From positions 26,929,720 to 26,993,719 of the forward strand of contig CM065704.1 in NCBI GenBank assembly GCA_017654935.2: DNA of 64,000 nt. The letters run 5' to 3'. Below, in pieces: positions 21,360 to 32,773 of the stretch (positions are counted from its first letter, which is position 1; every line of letters starts with the position of its first letter). Made by a program: the position numbers and the translations under genes. The DNA comes from Phymorhynchus buccinoides. Taxonomy: Eukaryota; Mollusca; Gastropoda; Neogastropoda; Raphitomidae. The notes below the pieces were generated by a model, which saw only the letters and a list, made by a program, of their open reading frames with translations, did no database searches and had not been told where the DNA came from.

Positions 21360-22010
21360 TGTGTCCATACTTTGAACACCGCTAAAACTATATATTTTTG
21401 TGATCAGTATTAACAGGGAAATGCAGTGGGAGACATTTTAAAGGGGCCAATAAGAAAGTGTGCACGACAGCCAAGCAGCCCATAGTCTCAAATCTGTAGG
21501 CATTAGACCTGAACTGTTGGTGTTTGACCCCTATAACTTTATATATTTGTGATCAGCATCACCAGTAGAATACAGTGGAAGAAGGGGCCAATAGCATAGT
21601 GAGACTGATAGCTGAGTGGCCACTGATAGCAAGTGCCCATAATTTGAAAACTATTGGTATCAGACCACTTAACCTATATTTATTCATAATCAGCATTTCC
21701 AGGGGAATGAAATGGAAGACAATTTGAAGGGTCAAAAGCACAATGAGATTAAGAGCTGAGTGGAATCCAAAACTATGTGCCCGTTCTTTGAAATCATGTG
21801 GCATTAAACCACTTAAACTATATACATATTTATGATCAGCATTAATAGGAGCATGCAATGGGAGACACTTTAAAGGGGTCAATAAACAAAGTGAGGCACA
21901 CAACTGTAGTTTGAAAACTATTGGTTGGAGATCCTTATAACTATGTACATTCGTGATCAGCATCAGCAGGGGAGTGCAGCGGGAGACATATCGAAGTGCT
22001 ATATTGCTAC
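21360..22010. repeat. Tandem repeat of ~145 bp (array 2)
   Basis: At least four degenerate units related to array 1 at 19405. Shared marks are (C/A)ATTAGACC, TATATATTTTTGTGATCAGCAT, AGGGGAATGCAGTGG and GAGACATTTTAAAGGGG. Open frames across it arise from the repeat. Confidence 0.8.
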
Positions 22011-22723
22011 TACTATCCTAAAGACCTGTGCCAGGAAAGAGCTGCCGTCACTTATATTCTTCATCCATATGACTTAAGGAATGCAGTGGGAGAGACTTGA
22101 AGTTGCTTGACCTTTAACCTTAAGGCTGTTACATGAAAAGGGGGATGCATTTCGAGAACCACTGGAAGGAATTATTTCAATTTTTGTGTGGAAGTGTATC
22201 AATAAAGGACACAAAGAGGGTGGATGCTAAGATGTGGGGCAGGGGAGGGGGGAGGGGAGTTAGAGGGTGTAATGGACCAAGGACATCAGCATCGCCTACA
22301 GAAGTTACTAGACCACATCTTGAACCTCCAGTGCAAACCTCCGCCAAGGAGCATGACCCAATGAAGACACTAATGTAAACGTCCGCCACAGAATAAGTGC
22401 CTCGAAGCGAAGCGAGTGCGGGGCGCAACTGCTAGTCCTGCTATAAAAATAGTTGGCTGTAAACATTCTTTCTGAGCGTGCCAGTAGTCACATTGTGAAG
22501 AGCATTTGTCTACCACGTAGACTAACCCCTCTGTTCTTGCTTAAGTGAAGTCACTGAAGTGTTTGCTTTTGGTTTGAACCTCCATAGTCATCCTACATCC
22601 ACTGAGTGTCGTTTGAAGCATAAGTAAAAGACAACAGAAGAAGAGAGAAGTAGGGCCTATTCTGTCTGATGAAAACCTCTCGGACAAATTCAGCCTTTAA
22701 AGACATATCTTGCTCTCTGCACT
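22011..22723. other. No recognisable gene
   Basis: Unique-looking sequence with a G-rich stretch near 22235-22265. No motif or splice structure was identified. Confidence 0.5.
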
Positions 22724-22862
22724 ACAGCAAAACTCGGTTGTAAGAAAATGGAAGGGAGATGATTTTTTTGTTTTCTTATATCCAATTTTCTTATATCCAA
22801 AACTCGGATATAAGAAAACAATTTAAGGTGGTTTTTTTCTTATAACCGAGTTGAATGGGGAA
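22724..22862 (+). mobile_element. pogo/Tigger-like element end (copy 2)
   Basis: Starts ACAGCAAAACTCGGTTGTAA and contains GAAGGGAGATGATTTTTTTG, a TTTTCTTATATCC / GGATATAAGAAAA hairpin and TTATAACCGAGTTGAATGGGG. All are collinear with the copy at 15787. It is again followed by A-rich DNA and no right terminus is seen. Confidence 0.55.
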
Positions 22863-23690
22863 AAGAGAAAAACAAAATTAAAACAAGAAAATAAAGACAG
22901 AGAGAAAAACCAAATGAAGAGAAAATCTTTGTTCCTATTTTGGTGCATGTTTTACATCATAAAATCATAATACTAAGAAGATTTAAAGGTGCCTACCACT
23001 CAACTAACCATTTATTTTTTATATTCGCTGTTATTAAATGCGTGCCTCTTCACCTTTCTTGTACTGAAATATTACCATTCACTGTCCACCCATGGAGGGG
23101 GGGGCCTACAGCTCTTCATCAGTAGTTTGCTTTTGTTTATGTGGATTTATTTTCACATATTCAAATATTTGTATTTTTTTTCTTAAAGAAATGGATTGCC
23201 TTTTCCTCTCTGGCATTGCTGCTGAAAATAAAAGGATGGGCAGTCTCACTACGACCAACACAACAGTACAGGCACTCATATTTTTTTCTTCTGCTCTGTT
23301 TATTTTGCGCATAATACTGAAGAAAAGTGTGAAACCTGCCTTTCTTTCATGTTAATGTAATCTGCTGGCTGCAAGAGTTGCTTTATTGCCATTTTCCATC
23401 AAAAGGGCAGCATATTTTCCTATTTCATAACGTATAAAATCAGAGTAATCCTACCAACGTAAGTTTATCAGATAGGGGATGAAATTTAAATACAAGGACG
23501 AATAAAGAACGAGATATAGGAGGGTGAAGAAAAACCGAAACATGTCTGCCGCTCGGCGACATTGCATTTCCGAGGGATAATTTATATACGAATGTGTTAT
23601 ACTCTTAGTGCCACATCCTCACACAACATTTGAAGGGATTCCGTCTTCTAGTTCACGAAATACAGCTTGGACAATAAATATATAGCGCAA
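22863..23690. other. No recognisable gene
   Basis: AT-rich sequence with short open frames lacking motifs. Confidence 0.5.
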
Positions 23691-23694
23691 AGAA

Positions 23695-24145
23695 GGAAAT
23701 TTCGGTTTTCAAGGTCACACTTCACGGTCAAGATCAGTATGGCGATAATGTATGCTCGGATGTTTTCTACTCTAGGTTATACAGTGCCACACACAATCTG
23801 AAGCACTTCTGTGAAGTACAAATGTGGAAAATATGGCTTAAAACCCAATTTTTAGACCCCTACCACTTTCAAGGCCTACCGATCTCCCGGACCTTGACCT
23901 TGACCTTGATCGGTATGCCATTATCAGAACGGCCATACACCAAAGTACCTACGTGCCCAATTTGAAGACTCTAAGACCAACGTTGTGGAAGTTATGGCCC
24001 CTTAAAAATGTTCGGTTTTCAAGGTCATACACCAAGGTCAAGGTCAGGACGGTGAACATGTTTGCGCGGATGCCTTCCTCTCATGGTGACACACCACCAC
24101 ACAAAATTTGAAGCGCTTCGGTCAAGCGGTTCGGGAGATATCCTT
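23695..24145. repeat. Repeat pair of ~310 bp period with AAGGTCA motifs
   Basis: TTCGGTTTTCAAGGTCA occurs at about 23701 and 24011. Each is followed by a string of GGTCAAG motifs and then GTGACACACC or GTGCCACACACAA, with TTGAAGC or CTGAAGCACTTC. The end, GGTTCGGGAGATATCCTTGA at 24128, looks like a dispersed-repeat terminus. Confidence 0.6.
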
Positions 24146-25017
24146 GAGAAAGACAGAAAGGGGAAAAAAGTTACATACACGAACGAAAACATACTTCTTT
24201 GCAATCGTAGATCGGCAAAGGACAATAAAATTACCAAAGTATTCAAAGCTTTTTGTATATTGGAATACCACACGTTGAGGATAGAGCTGTGCATTTGCTC
24301 TGATCTTTTACCCCACAATTTTAGGGTTGTTAAGTATAATGTATTTCTTTTAAATCCCAATTATTTTCTTTTAATCAGTTTGGCATGAATGATAACTCTT
24401 CCCTAACAAATTGGCAGGTCTTAGTAATTCGTAAGCACAACAATTCTGGCAAGCTTTTAGTTATTAATCAAATCAAACTCCATTCACATGACAGATGTAC
24501 TGTACTTTGCTTTGTTTTGTCTCTCACCAAATCACCCATGTATGTTGGTCATGTTTATCATTTTGTTTAACATTCTGTCTTTCTGTGTGTCTATTAGAAG
24601 AGCTAAAAACGACTATGATCTCAATTTCATTTTTACACAAACAACAATCATTTCAATTAGTTATCAAAACATCATTGTTTCGACATGTACTATTGCACAA
24701 ACCTGAGACATAAATTGTGTTCGATGTTTGCTTGATGGGTTTTCTTGTTATTATCACCTCACCTGACAGTAAGCTACATGCCTGACATCACTGATAAAAA
24801 AGCAAAAGAAAATAAACCAGGAAATGATTTGTATGCTGTCTCAACACTATATACGACATACAAATCATTTCTTTTTTTCTGAGTAGAAGCAAACAAATGA
24901 ATTACAAAGTGACTTGATGACAAACAAAATCAGGTTTCAATAACTGGACTTAAGGATCTGTGGAAATTCTCACACGTATGATTTTACTCAAGCACACTTC
25001 ATGAAATTTGAACTCAC
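24146..25017. other. No recognisable gene
   Basis: AT-rich, with no convincing open frame. It lies 3' of the exon at 25018-25143 on the minus strand and may be intron. Confidence 0.4.
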
Positions 25018-25143
25018 CCGTGTGGAATAACAGAGGTACAACTTCAAGCCATTTCTTGAGAGGAAAGGCTGTCCCGTTAATTATTTTCATCTCCACTCTG
25101 TAATCCACGGTTATGTCCTTCACTACGATGTCCAGATGCAGTT
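25018..25143 (-). CDS. Exon of unidentified gene (phase 1-1, 42 codons)
   Basis: Minus-strand exon between a strong acceptor (pyrimidine-rich, ending TTTTCGTCCATAG) and donor G then GTGAGT. It is 126 bp long and starts and ends in phase 1. It encodes LHLDIVVKDITVDYRVEMKI, then INGTAFPLKKWLEVVPLLFH. The joining codon with the exon at 25568-25674 becomes Glu. Alternating hydrophobic and polar residues suggest beta strands of an extracellular or lumenal domain, and NGT is a possible N-glycosylation site. I do not recognise the family. Support is the matched splice signals and phase, not homology. Confidence 0.5.
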
Positions 25144-25567
25144 CTATGGACGAAAAGGAACAATAGGTAAAGCGGGTCAATTATCAAACATAATTCAACT
25201 CAGTGGCATAAAATGTACGATGGCTATAGCTTATGCTGATATGAACTGTCTGTGCATATCTGTGTGGCTGCGCATATGCACATAAGTGAGTGCGCATACA
25301 CACCACCAATGCATTTTGTATGTGCGCATTTAAACAGAATTCATCAACAGTTTTCTTCGATTCGCTATTGAATAGAATTAATTAGTAAGTAAACATTGCA
25401 CAAATGAAGTATTACTGAGTATAATTTGTTTTTATAATTAAGCTTCAAGAGGCCGTATACTATGAACAAAAGCAGCTGCTATATTTTACAATGCAAAAAC
25501 AATTTATACATCTCTTGATCTTATTCCATAGTGAAAATAAAGGTTCACACTGTCGTCAAAAACTTAC

Positions 25568-25674
25568 CATAAATTGGATCTTTTTGTGGGTGAAAGTAAG
25601 GTAAATCATACACGGGTTCGCAGCCCGTCCAAGCATATGCATGTTTGCAAAGATAAAAGCATTGCAACATAAAT
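25568..25674 (-). CDS. Exon of unidentified gene (upstream partner)
   Basis: The minus-strand open segment ends at donor TATG then GTAAGT in phase 1, exactly matching the acceptor phase of the exon at 25143. It encodes CFYLCKHAYAWTGC followed by EPVYDLPYFHPQKDPIY. Three cysteines within about 14 residues suggest a disulphide-bonded extracellular segment. The acceptor (CCTAG at 25675) is weak, so the 5' border is uncertain. Function is unknown. Together with 25018-25143 it marks a minus-strand gene whose other exons I could not find. Confidence 0.45.
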
Positions 25675-26589
25675 CTAGGTATGGTCACAAGCACATGGTT
25701 TTTTCTTGTGCATGTCTGATACAAGAAGCTGATGTGTGGATACCTGCCATCTGTTTTGTGATATTTTCTCCTATTTGGGTTGACTTTAACTTTTGGACGC
25801 AGGGTGTGCAGCACGAGTTTACACATATAAGGGGATTTGTTTATTGTGTGCTTCTCTGCTTTGTGGAAGTAAACAATGTCGAATGACGACGATGCCACTT
25901 GGAGTTTGCTTGGTGTGGACATCATGCATTTCACAATATCAGCTGTGCACAAGGTTACATGTTCATAAGAAGTGTTCTGAGGACTGTAGCAAGGACTTGT
26001 CATGTTGTCAGATAACGTAAGTTCATTCTGCATCATGTGACGGGCTGTATCTGTTTTCATAGCTTGTGGAAGAAACAGATGGAAGCAAATACATACAAGT
26101 AGGTATATCTACAAAAACGGTCAAAATTCAAGGTAGCCCAAAACCAAATGCCTATTTCTAAACAAGCCCGTAATAGAAACTCACATGCAAAATTTCAGTT
26201 AAATCTCATTCATAGTTTTGAAGATAATTGCTTTTAAAGACCCCATATTTTGCGCAATTTTGGAAAAGTGCAAAAAATGCCGTTTTTGAAGTCGCATATC
26301 TGAAATATTAATGCATTTTCAAAGTTAAAACTTGCTTTTTCTAACAGTTGAATACTTATACGACATGCCAATTTTTTTTCTGACAAATGCAAAAAATGGC
26401 TAAAAAACGCTATTTTCGCTTTTGTGACAATACTGACACTCTGACCCTATCTCTAAAAGTAATGGACTGACTGCAATAAAATGTGTATCCAGGGATTCAG
26501 CATTGATTCAGGAATAAGAATCAGTCGTTATTTATGGAAAATAAACCCATTTTAACTCTTACACACAAGTAATATAAGCCCTAATGCTG

Positions 26590-26692
26590 AAAAATGGGGT
26601 GGGGGGGTGGGGGTGCGGGGGATGGTTGGGGTGGGAGGGGGTGCGGGGGATGGTTGGGGTGTGGGTGGGGGGATGCGGTGGGGGTTGGAACG
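26590..26692. repeat. G-rich minisatellite
   Basis: GGGG(T/A)G(T)GGGG units with GTGCGGGGGATGGTTGGGGT repeated twice. The G-runs could form G-quadruplexes. The partner copy at about 54925-55030 is heavily altered. Confidence 0.8.
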
Positions 26693-26758
26693 GGATGAGA
26701 GAAGAAGATGGAAGGAGGAGAGAGACAAAAGTAATAATATAATATTTCTTGGACACGG

Positions 26759-26828
26759 CGAAACCGGTGCTCAGCGTTACCGGTACTTGGCGTTACCGGT
26801 ACTAGGCATTACCGGTACTCGACGTTGC
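26759..26828. repeat. Minisatellite of CGTTACCGGTACTTGG type
   Basis: Four imperfect 18-19 bp units each contain ACCGGT: ACCGGTGCTCAGCGTT, ACCGGTACTTGGCGTT, ACCGGTACTAGGCATT, ACCGGTACTCGACGTT. A degraded version is at about 55132-55195. Confidence 0.75.
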
Positions 26829-27204
26829 ACTAATGACCATAAAAGAGTGCCACCACAACCATTAAAGTTCCTAGTGCCATAAAATGTTCCAAATCCATTT
26901 GTTCGCCTGTCAAATCAAATAATCTTTTGAAATCTGGTACTTCAGACCTGCATACGTCTCCAAAACGTCCTGTGGGAAGCTTTATTGTCCTTTGCCCCTC
27001 TACAGTGGATAAAGGAGCATAAGCTAGTTGCGGTCTGTTTTGTGCTGTTTTCTTTTTGTGTGTAGGTGTTTGTCTGTCTATAAAATAATATTTTTCGAAC
27101 CGCTAAACAGAATCACATCAAAATTTGTGTGACAGTGTATGACCAAGACTAAAAGACATATGCGGGGGGAAATGCAGCCGCCCTAACCTTTACATTGACG
27201 TTTG

Positions 27205-27910
27205 ACCTTGAAAACTTTAATTTCTTCTTGTGGCCACATCCTTCAAGGTACAATCTTGAAATTTAGTATGTGGACATCTTAGCTTTAGATGTTTTGGAGT
27301 ACTGATTAGCAATTACCTTGTTGACCTTGGTCTTTGAACTTGACCTTTGACCTTGGTCATGTGAACTGGTTTGTTTTAAGTCTTTGTTTTCACCCTTTTG
27401 CAGTCACAAACTTCACATTTTGTGGGTTAGTACAATGGCTCAAGGTCAACATGATAATTTAAAGAATTGATTACTTTGATGATCTTAACCCCTTTCCTGC
27501 CTGCCCCATGTGGGTGATGTCATTGATGATGTCATAACGTCATTATCCTGGAATGCAGGTTTTTGTCTTAGATGCTTAAGAAGTCAGGAAAGATTATATC
27601 CCTAGACCAATTTGTTATACTGAGTTTAACAGGTCTCTTTTATATTTTATGACAAAATACGATATAGGAAAAAGAACTGCTCCATTTTTCTCTGTCAGTG
27701 TAAGGTGTTAATCTTGACTTTTGACATCGTGTCTTTGAGCAGTGTTATGCCGCAAAGAAAAGACCTTTAAAACACCGTGACCTTGATCTTCACTTTTGAC
27801 CTTGTGGCTGTAGTCAGTAAGCCATTGGTTGTAGACCCATATAACTATTATATGCTTAATCAGCATTACCATAAAATGCTGAGGGAAACGTTTTGAAGCT
27901 TGTTAACCTT
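27205..27910. repeat. Dispersed repeats with TGACCTTTGACC motifs
   Basis: TTGACCTTGGTC, TTGAACTTGACCTTTGACCT and other AGGTCA-complement motifs occur at about 27205, 27327-27360, 27785 and 27900. A TTAACCCCTTTCCTGCCTGCC stretch at 27486 resembles a TTAA-type element end. A single unit of the 145-bp repeat lies at about 27815-27900. No gene. The partner region is 55700-56420. Confidence 0.6.
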
Positions 27911-28750
27911 GACCATTGGCCTTGTGGCTGTCCGATGAGAATCATTGGTCGTACAGCCCTAGGCCCTCAAACCATGTGTTTTTATTATCACCCAAAGAAT
28001 GCAGAGGGGAGATCTATTTTAAGCTTATAGAACTTGGTTTCAGAATTGAAACCAGAAATATTCAGTATCAACTGCGTTCTCCATGTCGGTGTACTCTGCA
28101 GTGGCGTTGTCGTCTTCATAGTGAGGCTTTGGTGGTAAATCTTGCTGCATTTATTGTGGTGTATTATGTACTATTATTAGCATCGGCTGGGTGATGAATT
28201 GTAGGAATTGTGCCAGGTTAGATGCCATATCTTCAGGAGTCTTGTGAGTGGAAGTTGGACTTGGAAGAAATGGCACTGGATTACATGTGCGTTTATAATG
28301 TCAGTTCTTGAGGCATTGCAATTGAAAGGTTGATACGGGGCCCATGTCTTATCTTAACTGGTATGGTTCTCATCGAATTTGCTCTTCCATCAGGAGCTTT
28401 TCCTTCTACATTCGTTTGCTGTCGATTTTCTTGCCTTGCTGAATTCACTATTTCCTGCTCCACTACACAAACTCTCCTTTAGACCGACACAAGTTTGCAT
28501 GACACAAACGATAATAAAAACTCTCTCTCTCTCTCTCTTGTTTATCTTCCCATCTCTCCCTCGCGGTTTCCTCCCGCCTTTCTTCTCTTTCTCGCAATCC
28601 TTCTCATTCTTTTCTCATTTTCACACTCGTTTCTGCTTGTTAAATTTCTTTGTTTTCTGTCTCTGTCGTTTTTTCCTTTCCTTTTGTTTATTTTGATACT
28701 AGTAGTACTAATACAAGTAATAGTAGAATGTTATTTGAAATATTCATATT

Positions 28751-28845
28751 CAGGGGCGTAGCATCCAGGTCAGGCACTCAGGCTAGAGCCTGACCACTTT
28801 TTTCACATACATACACACACGCACGCACGCGCGCGCGCGCACACA

Positions 28846-28886
<41 letters not shown>

Positions 28887-28925
28887 GTAATTATGCATGT
28901 GTTAGCTCGTGCGTGCACATGTGTG

Positions 28926-29012
<87 letters not shown>

Positions 29013-29429
29013 ACGCGCCAGCTCAATTTTGCATTAACCAAAAAACTGCATTTTTTTGCTTTTCCAACTTTCACACAAACACTTTAGATCTAGACTTTAT
29101 TTATTCCAGGCAATTCCATGCATGCGTTTTAGCTAAGAATAATATGGATTCCAAATTCACATTATATTCTCCCCGGAGAGGCTTCCATTGCATCTTTTGC
29201 AGTCAAACTATCGTCAGCTTCTGGGGGCTATGCCTTCGATCAATCCCCTCCCAAGAGTTTGCATGAGTTTAAGTTAAGAACAATATGTATTACAAATTCA
29301 CATCGTATTCTCCCAGGAAAGACTTCCATTGGATCTTTTACTGTCAAACTATCGTCAGCTTCTGGGGGCTATGCCCCCCCTTCCCCCCATTTCGGCCTGA
29401 CCACTTTTAGAAGGCTTGCTACACACCTG
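28751..29429. mobile_element. CAGGGGCGTAGC-type element with internal tandem repeat (copy 1)
   Basis: Starts CAGGGGCGTAGCATCC and ends GCTTGCTACACACCTG, an imperfect terminal inverted repeat of about 16 bp. GCCTGACCACTTTT occurs at both sides, near 28787 and 29395. Inside are a long AC microsatellite (about 28807-29008) and two tandem units of about 130 bp, each with TCAAACTATCGTCAGCTTCT. No coding capacity. CAG-type ends suggest a hAT-like or related non-autonomous DNA element. No clear target-site duplication was seen. Confidence 0.5.
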
Positions 29430-29527
29430 ATTTTATGTTGATAAGTCTAGATCTATTTTTCATAATTTATGTTTGCACTTTTATTGTTTATTGTTTATTA
29501 AGCTTGCTGCTTCTTTTGAATTATTGT

Positions 29528-29533
29528 TTCTCT

Positions 29534-29614
<81 letters not shown>

Positions 29615-29618
29615 CTCC
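29528..29618. repeat. CT microsatellite
   Basis: TCTC repeat. The Ser/Leu open frames over it are artefacts. The partner is at 58046-58150. Confidence 0.95.
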
Positions 29619-29639
29619 CTCTTTCATGGATTTCTTATG

Positions 29640-31130
29640 ACATTCAAGCAAGTACCTGATTCAAGTAACGAAAATAGTCTACTTTGTGTGAGTTATTGTT
29701 CTTGATTAATAGAGTCATTTTAAATGCCATAATTATTTTGAAAAAGAAGCATAATGTGCAAAGTTATTATTAGATTAATAAGCATTTGTTAGTTTTATTA
29801 ACATGTTTGAAAACATTTATTCGTTTCGTACACCGCTTTTGTATAAAATAAAAATACCATGTTTGTTTGTAATCTGGGTCTCCGAAAATCTAAATTTGAA
29901 CTTTTGGCCTTTTTTCTTATAAACAATGCAAAACAAAGTGTATTTTGCCATGCATAATTAAAAACAAATGACACCTGAACAAAACTTACAGATTTTATGA
30001 TGTTAACTTGACACAGTAATAGATAGATCAAGGCCGAAAGTCGTGTCCGAATAATAATTTACACTGAGTCTGAATTACCGTTCTTGCTATTTTAAGTAAT
30101 GAAAAAAGTGTGGTTTTGACCAACAAAATCGCAAAAGCTGTTGCCTAAAAAAATTGAATCAATCACTGAAACAATTTCCCAAAGCTTTCACGCGTTTAAA
30201 AACAACCATGCTTCGAAAATTGTAACGAAATGTACTGTATGCATTTTCTGAGTTTGAACTTTCGGTTTTGACTTCATTTTCACGCGAACTGCGCGGTTCT
30301 TGGAATAATAAGGTACATAGCATTACAAATTAGTGATACTTGAGCAAAACTGGCATATGCTGTATTTTTTGCTTACGTAATTAAGAGTTGATCGACTCCG
30401 AAAATCCGTTCATCGAGTGTCACGGCGCCCACATTGCTGATCGCTGGGCTGGACGCTCTCGACCACGTGATACTGTGATTTGTCATCCTCTCAAATTTGC
30501 CCCTTATGCAATTGCCTAGAATAGTGTATATCAACGGACAGAGGAAAGAACGAGCTTTCAAGCGATCTGAACCCCAAAACGAATGAATTCGAAACCATAT
30601 AACACTGTGTGTTTTAACATTTTGTATTTGTTTAACCTACAATGTTTTCAATAAAATCGAAAGTAACTTTCTTGGGGAATTGACAATGAGATAGCCGAAA
30701 CCCTCAGCTTTCTGCACATATAACGGTTATTCTGATTGGTTGTGAGGGGCAATTTCTACAGCCGTTACAAGCAACGTACCATTTTTGGTAGTGACGTTGG
30801 CCTTGTTAAAACTTTGGTCACGCTTCGTTTTCGACCGTGATCCCATCCTTGTTTCATTAACGATTGTGTAAGTGCACTCGCATTGGTACAAAATACGCAA
30901 CACACACAGTGATTAGGAAAGAACATTTTCTTTGTTGGCGTGTATTTCATGAACATTCGTGAGATATCTTTTGAGAAATCAGAAGTTGAAAATGGGTAAA
31001 ATCTGGGCAGCTCAGTCAGTGTTTCATGACATTGTATAGGTAAAGGGTCTACCTAATACAATCATGCAACACAAGAAACGCAACCAAATTGCTGTTTTCT
31101 GTTTGTATATTGACTAAATAGGATTCCACC
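29640..31130. other. No recognisable gene
   Basis: AT-rich non-coding sequence, almost identical at 58165-59665. No motif-bearing open frame. Confidence 0.5.
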
Positions 31131-31132
31131 AC

Positions 31133-31537
31133 GGTAAAGGTCAAGATGTGCACACCCCCCCTACATATCTCGGTTAATTGTATTTTTTCCGTTATTGCCT
31201 TTCTTACCATAATAAAGCTGTATTTTAGGAACATTTTACTAATAACCTTTTTGGAATACTAACCCTAACCCTAACCCTAGCCCTAACCCTAACCCTACCC
31301 CCCACCGTATAAGACGGAAAAACGCAACGAACCACAACTGTGACAAATCGCGGTGTACTGCAGTACATAGTGGGGGGTAGGGTTAGGGTTAGGGGTAGGG
31401 TTAGGGTTAGGGTTAGTATTCCAAAAAGGTAATTAGCTAAAAATGTTCCTAAAATACAGCTTTATGTATGGTAAGAAAGGCAAAAACGCAAAAATACAAT
31501 TAACCGAGAAATGCATGGGGGGTGGCACATCTTTACC
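31133..31537. mobile_element. Foldback element with telomere-like repeats (copy 2)
   Basis: Arms start GGTAAAGGTCAAGATGTGC and end GTGGCACATCTTTACC. The left inner edge holds CCCTAA repeats (about 31258-31300), the right TAGGGT repeats (about 31376-31418). The loop TGTACTGCAGTACATAGTGG lies in the orientation opposite to copy 1. No coding capacity. Confidence 0.85.
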
Positions 31538-31539
31538 TT

Positions 31540-32770
31540 TTGTTTGTTTTGTTTTGTTTTGCCATTTATTGTTGTTTTATTGTTTGTTGTTGTTGTTGTA
31601 TTTTTTTTGTTTAGGGGGACTAATACTTCTACTAGCTTTTACTGTATGCGCAAAACTTTGATCTGGTGTGCCTGCATAATGTACGTGCCTCCATCCCCAT
31701 ATCCTTCTTAACTAAAGCATGTTTTCCGTTACTTGCCCGCTGTATATATCAAATTTAAATTTAAATGTTCCATGTTTTGCAAGTTGAGTTCGACAGAACA
31801 AAATGATAAATTCCTTGTTTACAGCCTTCAAGGTTTTTTTTAAAATTTTAGTATTATTTTTTACCAACAGCAACAGCTCTTTCACGTGGCTTATGGACTT
31901 GCTGGCTGATATTTTCCCATTGGTGTTCTCATTTTAAAGTTATAGTTAACTGTTTATGTTGTTCTTGTTTGTGTAGCGAGGCACATAATAATGATAGGCT
32001 GTATAAGTATGTAAGGTACTGGGAACCATATCATTGACATGTTTTTAACATGCTTTTTGTTTATTAAAGTACAGCTTTAAAGCTATAAGAATGTTGGGAA
32101 TGACTTAAATGTGCAATAGTTTCAGTTTAAATTGAGAGACTTGAAACTCTTAGAAATTAGGACTTTCTATGCCAACATCTGGTTAAATGTGTCACCTATG
32201 TATCATAAACGTTCTCTGTTGTAGCCTAGGTTGCATGGTAGGTACTTCACCTTTTGGCATGATAATAGATTGTATTGTTATGACGTCATTATTTGATGTA
32301 ATCATTTTGATAACATCATAATTAATTTTGTGTCACAACCATAGATATGGCCTGATGAATAATGAGCAATTCAGTTGAAAATTGGCCACAAATGATATGA
32401 TGGGCGTTTGTATTTTTTGTTTAGTATTGTAAACGTTCTCTGTTGCTGACCATTTACGCTGATTTTCTTTGAAATTGATCTGTTAACATATTCAGTTTAT
32501 CATCATTTTGGTCGTTTTGTATGCTCATTTTGTAATACCCTGAGGGTTGTCTGCTCACAAACTCATAGTTGTTTTAGTTGTGGAGCATTCAGTAGAACAG
32601 AGAAACTTACAGCTTGGCATAGGGACCTGCCTCAAGTAGTCATTTGAAAAACTTTTAAAAAACAAGTTCATTGAAGAGCCCAGAAATAATAAATAGGTTT
32701 CCAATGGCAAGTGTCCATATGTTTTTCATAAACACTTATTCATCATAATTCTTTAAGTATCTAATGTTAG
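31540..32770. other. 3' flank of the receptor gene, no other gene
   Basis: On the minus strand this is downstream of the receptor stop codon and probably holds its 3' untranslated region. TTTATT at about 32060 would read AATAAA on the minus strand, a possible poly(A) signal, not proven. TTTG-rich tracts lie near 31540-31600. Confidence 0.4.
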
Positions 32771-32773
32771 CAA

